This document shows positions 21,326-28,529 of a stretch of 28,529 nucleotides of DNA, piece by piece. This stretch comes from Apostichopus parvimensis (lineage: Eukaryota; Echinodermata; Holothuroidea; Aspidochirotida; Stichopodidae). The stretch lies in contig KN887271.1 in assembly GCA_000934455.1 (NCBI GenBank), forward strand, positions 21,155 to 49,683, given 5' to 3'. The notes below the pieces were generated by a model that saw only the letters and a program-made list of their open reading frames with translations, was not told the DNA's origin and did not search any database. The translations under genes were made by a program, and so were the position numbers. Every line of letters begins with the position of its first letter. The first letter of the stretch is position 1.

Positions 21326-23500
21326 TGGCAGAGAGGTAGACAGATGTTTGCCCACATCACTGCCAGTCGGCCCCTGACCACACATGAATGTTTGAACTGT
21401 TGTTATATGTAGATTTCATATGAGAAAGCACTGTACAATGTTCTGTGCCATAGAGAGTACCAATCCCTGATCATATTATCTAGGGCATGACTAGATCACA
21501 GTAAATTAAACATAGCCTAATGCCAACTGCCAAAGGTCGCATTCGTCTGAAATTGAAACTCGACTAAAGATCTGCGGTTGTATGTTAATGATTATAGCTG
21601 GAAGAGATGGGACATTGAATACCATCCCTCTCATAAAGGTCACATAAAGCAACGATTGAGCTTTTGTTCAAACATCAATGTGTACTTAACTGGGAAATAC
21701 AGTAAATTAATTATCACACTGGGGGACATTGCAAGTGCTGTGTAATACTTGGAATAGGGACATGTCAATTTCAGGAAAGGAACGTGTCTATGCACTTGGA
21801 GGAATTATAGAATATGTTTGGCTGGAAAACCAAGAAACCTAAATATGTTTCATAGACACATAACAAAGTTTAGTTTTAGGATAGCCCATAGTAATGTGAC
21901 AATATTTTTTCCATGAAATATGGGCACTTTACATGGGGTTGAACACCCCCCCCCCCTCAGTCACCCTAGCCTGTAGTCCATCCAGCAAAAATAAATGATT
22001 CTTAAAGGAGTTCAAAACTCAACAATCATATGATTAAATAAATTATATTTCACATGAAGGCACCATAGCATTATATACTTTGGACAAAATAGCCATCCTC
22101 TAACCTGAGTTGTGGATCATATAAACATCTCTATCACAAAAGGTAAAAATGATTTCCGGTTTACATTTCCTTTAATATCAGCAAGCTGAATTCAAGATCA
22201 TGCAAGCTATTTGTCTAAGAACTTGTTGACAAAAAATCGTTCTGTTTGGTTTTCAGATTTTGATCAAAAGTGGTAGGTTGCATTTTACATACATAATAAA
22301 GGGGGGGGGGGATAATAAACTTAATAGTTCACACAACTAAACTACTAGTACATTCTTCTATAGAAATGAAAGTACATTTGTTCTCATTCACAATGGTACA
22401 TTTAGTTGGTAACTGCAGAATTGCACATGCAAATTAAGCTGAGTGTGTTGCATTGTGGGCCATAACCTGGTGTTAAGGTATTCAGCACACATGTTGCTTA
22501 CCTTGTTGTACTAATGTTACACAGCAGTGCATATACAGGTATGTTCATTTAATGGTCTGCATTGTTTGGTGTAAAATGAAACAAAAATGAAACCTCCTGC
22601 ACACCTGTGGTAACCTACTGACCACTTTCTTGACTCATCATTACAAAAATGTTAATGTTAAAAGAGCTCTTTGAGTTTGAAATTTCTTTACTCGTATATT
22701 TTACTTCAGAAACAACATGCCATCCTTTTTAAATTTTCAAAAATATTTAATGATTATAGATATTAAAAAATTGTCAGCATTCATAAATTTTGCAAGACCT
22801 GTTTTGTGTCCCCTACGAATTTTGTCTGATGTGGGTTTAATTTTATTGTGTGATATATCTGAATGTGCATTATATTATTCCTTTGTATAATTTAGAGTTG
22901 TGTATAGTATTATTTGATTTATCTAATATCTTGTTTTTTTTGGTATTATTTTGTGGTATTCCAGAAATAATAGATTTTGTTGATACGAAAGGTATGTAGA
23001 GAACCACTTGGGAGCAACTAGTACAGCTTAAATTTTGGCACAGGTATGAAAGGTTCAATTTTCTTAGGGATGGGGGGTGGGTGGAGGGGGGGGAGAATTC
23101 AAGAAGGTTTGCCTGTCAAGTATTTTCCGTACAAGCCTGTAAAGTATTTGCATGGAAAAAATCATGGAGGCCATATTTGGCATCGTTTCCTAAAGGCGGC
23201 GAGTTCCAAAGACCAGATATTGTAAATAGATCCTGTAATATCTTACATGTAAGTTTCAATGTTCAGATGCATCAAGTACTGTTTAGTGGTTAGTTGGTAT
23301 AGTGACTGCTTACCTGCCTCAGCCATACTACTGCACTCCAATTTACTGAGTGAAAAAAAGATGTGCTGAGCTACTTTATAGATCAAAGTATTAATTTTCC
23401 ATATGTGTTCAGTTCAATTTCAAGAAAACAGTATTTAAAACCAGTTGAGGTATTTCAACACGGACCACTCGCAATCAGAGGCAATTGACATTCTGTTGTC
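21326..23500. other. Non-coding stretch
   Basis: No gene is supported. C-runs at about 21949-21957 and G-runs near 22302-22311 and 23070-23094 are present. At 23284-23330 a gtggttagttggtatagtga segment faintly resembles the first half of a tRNA-like SINE, but no B box follows. Confidence 0.5.
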
Positions 23501-23660
23501 AATGAATTCAAATAGAACTGAGAATAATAAAATTCATTGTTCAGGTTGATTCACATCAACTCACGACTGAAAAAGGTCTCTTTGGAAACTAAGAGATAGC
23601 AAATAAATGTTATTGAGGAAAATGAATTCAAATAGAACTGAGAATAATCAAATTCATTGT
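23501..23660. repeat. Two 40-bp direct repeats exactly 120 bp apart
   Basis: Copies at 23501-23540 and 23621-23660 differ at one base. Each starts aatgaattcaaatagaactg and ends aattcattgt, so each also has short inverted ends (aatgaatt/aattcatt). The 80 bases between are unrelated. Confidence 0.93.
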
Positions 23661-24166
23661 CTGACCTATGATTGTTTAACATAAGACATTAATATGAATC
23701 ACATTATTATTGAGTGAGTTCATGGAAAAGTGACACTTACTATATTTGTTAATCTGTTCTTGATTTCTGTAAACCAGATGATAGCAGTAAAATTGCTTGA
23801 AAGGGATTTTAATGGCATATTCTATAAATTTCTTCTGTTCCTATCAAGGGGCCACAGAGATATAAGTTTTACTATATATGGTGGTTAATGACTTTCAGGG
23901 CAAAACTGTCTAATGTGCAATTAATGAACCTATCTCTATTGAAAGTTTGTGTAGTATTTTTCTTCTAATGCCACCATTCCGTATTAATGTATATTTATTA
24001 ATTTCTCTTTTTTTAGTGTTATAATTGATCAAACATTGAATTTATACCATCTACTGTTCTTTGTATCCTTCTTCAACCATTTCACATGTCATATTTTTTT
24101 GTAGACCATTCAAATTATTTCAGTAATTTTGTCGTTGTTGCAAATTTGCTTCATTACAACATGATT
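23661..24166. other. AT-rich non-coding stretch
   Basis: Nothing is recognised. Confidence 0.5.
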
Positions 24167-24232
24167 AAAAGGAAGGGGAGGGAGGAGGGGAGGAAGGGGA
24201 GGGAGAGGAGGGGAGGGAGGGAGGGAGGGGGG
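24167..24232. repeat. 66-base pure purine tract with many G-runs
   Basis: The plus strand is only A and G for 66 bases, including more than a dozen runs of three or more Gs. This is a strong candidate for a G-quadruplex or an H-DNA triplex. Confidence 0.93.
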
Positions 24233-26272
24233 TAGTCAAAGGGGTATGTAAAGTACAGATTACTGGACCTGGTGTGACAGTCTAGAATCTCCCCTGAACA
24301 TTTTATCATATCTTCTACATTAGTGTCAAATTTCCATTAGGATATACTACACTAGAGTAGAATATCCCCCGCCCACACTGTGAGTTTAATATATCTTGCT
24401 GGAATAATTCACCACACAAAGTTTGTTCCCTATACTGTGGCACAGGCCATATTATACATGGTATTGTAGTGGAGTCCACAGACTAAAGAATCAAGATTTT
24501 GATGTCCTGATACAAATATGTTTTCATCATCACTGCAATGAAAAGCTCAAAAATTCTTGTTTGTAACCATACTATAGTATGACTGGCATATTGCTGTAAA
24601 CAAATCAATTTATTCCTAACAAACTGCCATTAATTACATTATGGCAGCAGATATTCAAGACTAGTGCAGAATACCCCCCTTCCCCTCCTCTCCCCTAAAT
24701 AGATTATTCAAGGAGATATTCTAAACTGTCACATTTGCCAGAAAGCCAATTTCTTCTCTGAATTGGTTTGTAGATAAACCTCCATCTCACAGTTAGACTA
24801 AGGTATTATATGTTATGCAGTACAGAATCATGTATATGACTGAACTGATTATAAAGAGAGAAACACAAACTGGTTATGCAAAAAGCATTAGTAGGAATAT
24901 ATGTATATAAGTTGGGGCCTGACATTTCATGCAATAAAGAGGATCTTCTTCAAAGATGAACTAATTATATTAAGATCAGCCTTTCACCTCTCCACTCACC
25001 CCCCCCCCCCTCTCCATCCCACTTCCAAGGTGTACTAATTCTCCTGTCTTTGGGGTAGTATGACATATTTTAACCTAACTTTTTAACTAACTAACTTTTT
25101 CAGTCTCCATTGATGCAGTACATGTCTCAGATTCCTCCAAGTTGCTACATTTCTTTAAGCCTACTGCAATAACCTTGTTGTTCCTGTTGGTACAGACACT
25201 TGATATGCTTACTATAACCATATGTCACTATGTGTATAAACTGAAGGAACACCATTGTGTAAACTTCCTCTTTTCATTATAAATCTTTTTAATTGTACAC
25301 TTAAGACAAGTTTTTACAAAGGGTCTCATGACTCTCATATGAAACTCTAAAAACATTTTTAAAATGGAAAAACAAGAATGAATACGTCTGAGTGTAATTT
25401 GTGGCATGTGGACGCCAGCTTTATCGGTAAAGTTTAGATCATGAGGAACTATCTGTAATGTGTCAGTTCTCGTTAAATAATTTGGTTTTAATAGATCCCA
25501 AAGTTGAATTGTTTGAAAGAGGAAGTCAGTTCTATTTATACAGCTGACCAATTTTGGTTAAAAAGTGTCTGTTCCTTGAAAATCTGTGCTATCAGTAAAC
25601 GTAGCTTGTCATTTTATAAATTGGTTGTGAATGGGGAGGAGGTGGGAAGCGATAGTTCCCCTGGTAATACCCTTCCAACTTCTATAATCCCCTTGTGTTA
25701 ATTTATCTGTCTTTTATTCTTTTCTTCACCCCACCACTCTTTATTTGTACCTTGAGTCTGTGCACCCTCTACCACCGGAATACTTTCTTACCTCTAAAAT
25801 GTTATCTTTGTTCTTCATACTCTGCCCGAATTATGTTGTCATATACTAATTTACTTCACCAAAAGATTGTGGTGTTACTAAGATACATACACCGACAACC
25901 TATTCTCTCTCTCACTTTTCATTACTGCACTACCTCACCTATGCACATTGCCTGCCATTATTAAACTTAGTGAAAAGATTATCTACAGATGTTTAGAGTA
26001 GTTTGTAACTTTTCAGGTTACTTCTGCAATGGTTATTTAAGTACATTTATGAGCGTAAATTGCCCGGAGTAATCATGGGGTGTGTCTTGAATGTTCTTCA
26101 AAACCTTTTCAAACTTTGTTTGTCATTCTGAAAGAGCAAACAGATGTGGGTTCAATTTTTGTTATCTATGCTAAAATTTCATTATCTGGAATGACTGTAG
26201 AAAGTTTAAATGTCTATTACTTAAGTTGCCAATCTTTATCCAGAATTAATATACAGTTTCTTAACCAATGAA
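24233..26272. other. Non-coding stretch
   Basis: No gene is supported. A perfect 14-base palindrome, catactatagtatg, lies at 24568-24581. A textbook acceptor with a branch-like sequence (aactaactaactttttcag, ending 25103) is followed by an open frame of about 57 codons with a hydrophobic middle; it is phase-compatible with the 8303 donor but does not resemble an LYSMD tail. A 107-codon minus frame at 25228-25551 shows no domain. Confidence 0.5.
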
Positions 26273-26671
26273 TATTCACTATTTAAAGTGGCACTTTGAT
26301 TTCAGTCATCACTCTGTTCAACCCATGTGTAGTATTCACTAATATTTAAAGTGGCAATTTGATTTCAGTCATCACTCTGTTCAACCCATGTGTAGTATTC
26401 ACTAATATTTAAAGTGGCACTTTGATTTCAGTCATCACTCTGGAGTATTCACTAATACAAAAGGTGGCAATTTGATTTCAGTCATCACTCTGTTCAACCC
26501 TTGTGTAGTATTCACTAATACTTCAAGTGGCACTTTGATTTCAGTCATCACTCTGGAGTATTCACTAATACAAAAAGTGGCACTTTGATTTCAGTCATCA
26601 CTCTGTTCAACCCATGTGTAGTATTCACTTATACTTAAAGTGGCACTATGATTTCAGTCATTCTGTTCAAC
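26273..26671. repeat. Satellite array, seven units in an alternating 63/50-bp order
   Basis: Unit starts (tattcact) fall at 26273, 26333, 26396, 26446, 26509, 26559 and 26622, giving lengths 60, 63, 50, 63, 50, 63 and about 50. All carry gtggcactttgatttcagtc or a near match. The short units lack the ttcaacccatgtg segment. Units 3+4 and 5+6 form a repeated 113-base dimer, marked by aatacaaaa in the long member. Confidence 0.95.
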
Positions 26672-28310
26672 AGAATTACTTTGTCGACTTACACTTATTA
26701 ATTTGCAGCGTACTGTATATAATCTTGTGTTGTACACATTTACAAGTGTTGTATGACATGTTGAACAAAGCAAAACAGCCTACAGAATATCATATTACAA
26801 GTAAGAATACAGCAGCTCCATCCCACACAAGTATACAAAATAACAAATACATTTATTAGGGGGTATTAGGGAGTGGAAGTAAATCACAGACAATTCATCG
26901 TAAAGTGTAAGTGTTCATTTTATGAGGTACGGAAAGTGAAACCATTTAACACTTCAAATTTACCGAATAACCTTTAGAACAAGGGATTATGTAATAGGGT
27001 GTATAGATATTACATTACAAGTATTAGTTAGAAAATGCTATATAAATTCTACCAGCTTGAAGAAGAACATGCATTCCTCATAAATTCCAAACCCTAACTC
27101 AATTATTAAATTTTTTAAATTTAAGCAGTCGATATTTTGTGTTTCTTTACGATGCGTCTCATTGATAAGAAAAACCTGACAACAAATGGAAAACTTTTAC
27201 ATTAGTGCTTACAGCTTCACACAAGGTGTCTTTTCAGAGTGAATTTATGGTATTATTTATTCCACTGAAGAGAAGCTAGCTATGTTTGCTTACTGTGGAT
27301 GTGTAGTTAAATTACCAAACCCAGTGTGACTTTCTCCATGCGGGGGGGTTCTAGAAAATATACAAGCTGTAAATTGAAGTTATGCTACAATGGTTCGGTG
27401 CTGTGATGGTTATTCTAAAGACTTTCAACAGTCAATAACTCCACTGAGAGAAAGGAATAGGTGGGGTGTTAAGTTATTGAAAGCTCACTAGCAACATGTT
27501 AATAATTTGTTACTAAGTATTGGAATAGCTCTTAGAAATCACTACTTTGTTTTTCTGTGGTAACCATGACAATTTTGAACTGGTATAGTCTGGAATAAGG
27601 TATTCTTACAAAAAAAAATCTAAAAGGGAAGATCTCATTATGACTATTCCAAGAGTTTCTGACCTAACATTTCCTGTCCTCCACACAAAAACTGTTTGCA
27701 CTATATATTATTCCAATTAGTGTCTTCAACATTGATTTTTAAAAATGTGTTGTCAAGTTCTTGCCACTGCAGCCCTCTATTATTGTTGTTGCCATAGTTA
27801 CTGCCTTGTTATTTTATTGGTTGGTGCTATTGTGCATTAGGTAGATTATTTGTGTTTGATCATGAAAAAGGGAAAAAAAATAAAATGTTTCAACTTTCAT
27901 CAATATTGTGAAAAGAAATGAATAAATTGTGTCCATACCCAGAATCGACTAGTGTTTTCATCTTTGCACTTAAGTTTACAGGAATATTTTGTTGGTCAAA
28001 GCTGACAATTTTAAAAGGAGACTGAAGTCTTTTAATACTTTTAGGTTAAAACCACATCCTCACAGCAAGTTTTTAATTGTGAAGATACAAATGTTGAACT
28101 TTTTGGATGAGAATATAACAAATAACCAGTTTTGGGTCTCAGCATCTCAACATGAAGGTACAAACTTCTAACAAATTCTGATCCAACATTTGAGTCTTAC
28201 CATAAAAACTTGTGGAAATCAACATATCAAACTTGTTGGTCTGTATCTGAACTGCGAGTACTGTATTAAATAAGTATCACAGTGTGGCCATGGTAGCATA
28301 GTGTCAGAAG
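26672..28310. other. Non-coding stretch
   Basis: No gene, RNA or repeat array is recognised. Small open frames are chance-like. Confidence 0.55.
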
Positions 28311-28529
28311 CAGTGTTGTAGTCGAGACCTATCTGTCCGAGACCCCGACTGGCCCTGGAGGTTTGAGACCAAGACCGAAAACCTCCATGAAACCGATACG
28401 TTAAGGTCAGAGACCTCCATAAAAAATTATTGCATAGTAAAAGAGTCATGGCAAAGTTGTTAACTGCTTTAATAACTGGTCCAGAGACCATCATCACTTG
28501 TAAAAAGTAAAATGTATAAAGGGCTAGAG
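28311..28529. mobile_element. Left end of a probable hAT-like or related repeat, cut by the window edge
   Basis: The block starts cagtgttgtagtcgagacc and is rich in repeated gagacc, gagacctccat and ctccat motifs, clearly different from the AT-rich DNA to its left. CAGTG starts are typical of hAT-family terminal repeats, and similar 'cagtgttgtagtcgag' starts are widespread in animal genomes (recalled, not searched). The other end lies beyond the window, so the class cannot be confirmed. Confidence 0.45.

Noticed and set aside
23284..23340. tRNA-like A-box segment (gtggttagttggtatagtga)
   Set aside because: No B box at the proper distance, so neither a tRNA nor a SINE can be claimed.
25104..25280. 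Strong acceptor with a branch-like site followed by about 57 open codons, phase-compatible with the 8303 donor
   Set aside because: The implied intron of nearly 17 kb and a hydrophobic product do not fit this soluble family; kept only as a note.
25228..25551. 107-codon minus-strand open frame
   Set aside because: No recognisable motif or splice context, and AT-rich codons as expected by chance.
1..28529. CRISPR array, operon or phage-type system
   Set aside because: The repeat arrays have no constant-repeat and unique-spacer pattern, the only gene is spliced, and no bacterial-type ribosome binding sites or gene clusters are present.

Overview
The window looks like animal nuclear DNA. It is AT-rich, almost all non-coding, has a spliced gene with GT-AG introns, and is full of microsatellites, minisatellites and foldback repeats. 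Frequent 'taggcct' motifs and repeat termini that resemble common echinoderm repeats suggest an echinoderm (perhaps a sea cucumber or sea urchin), but that is an impression from memory, not a proof. There is no bacterial, plasmid or viral gene order here.

Only one gene is well supported: a plus-strand LysM-domain gene of the LYSMD1/2 family with four coding exons at 3929-4102, 6863-7062, 7228-7341 and 8103 to either 8302 or 8346. All exon junctions keep the reading frame. The product has a short N-terminal region with an SYGST motif, one complete LysM domain split by intron 1, an acidic linker, a conserved DFL-x-K-ID-x-QI segment and an SSPxM motif. If exon 4 runs to its own stop the protein is 243 residues. 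A donor-like site inside exon 4 leaves the C-terminus open.

Upstream (1-3928) there is a 64-bp perfect duplication around an AT microsatellite, a probable tRNA-derived SINE on the minus strand, a long hairpin and a 150-bp G-rich tract about 500 bp before the start codon.

Downstream (8347-28529) no gene can be named. The stretch holds a ~130-bp tandem duplication, a 166-bp foldback element, a probable dispersed repeat near 12.3-12.9 kb, a 24-bp minisatellite, a 48-bp minisatellite, a cluster of three palindromes, a hairpin-bearing repeat, a satellite with a 113-bp two-unit period and the first part of a hAT-like element at the right edge. Three short minus-strand segments (8321-8462, 18343-18447, 21111-21325) read like protein-coding exons and could belong to an unrecognised minus-strand gene convergent with the LysM gene; this is inference only. 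I found no evidence of a novel biological system.
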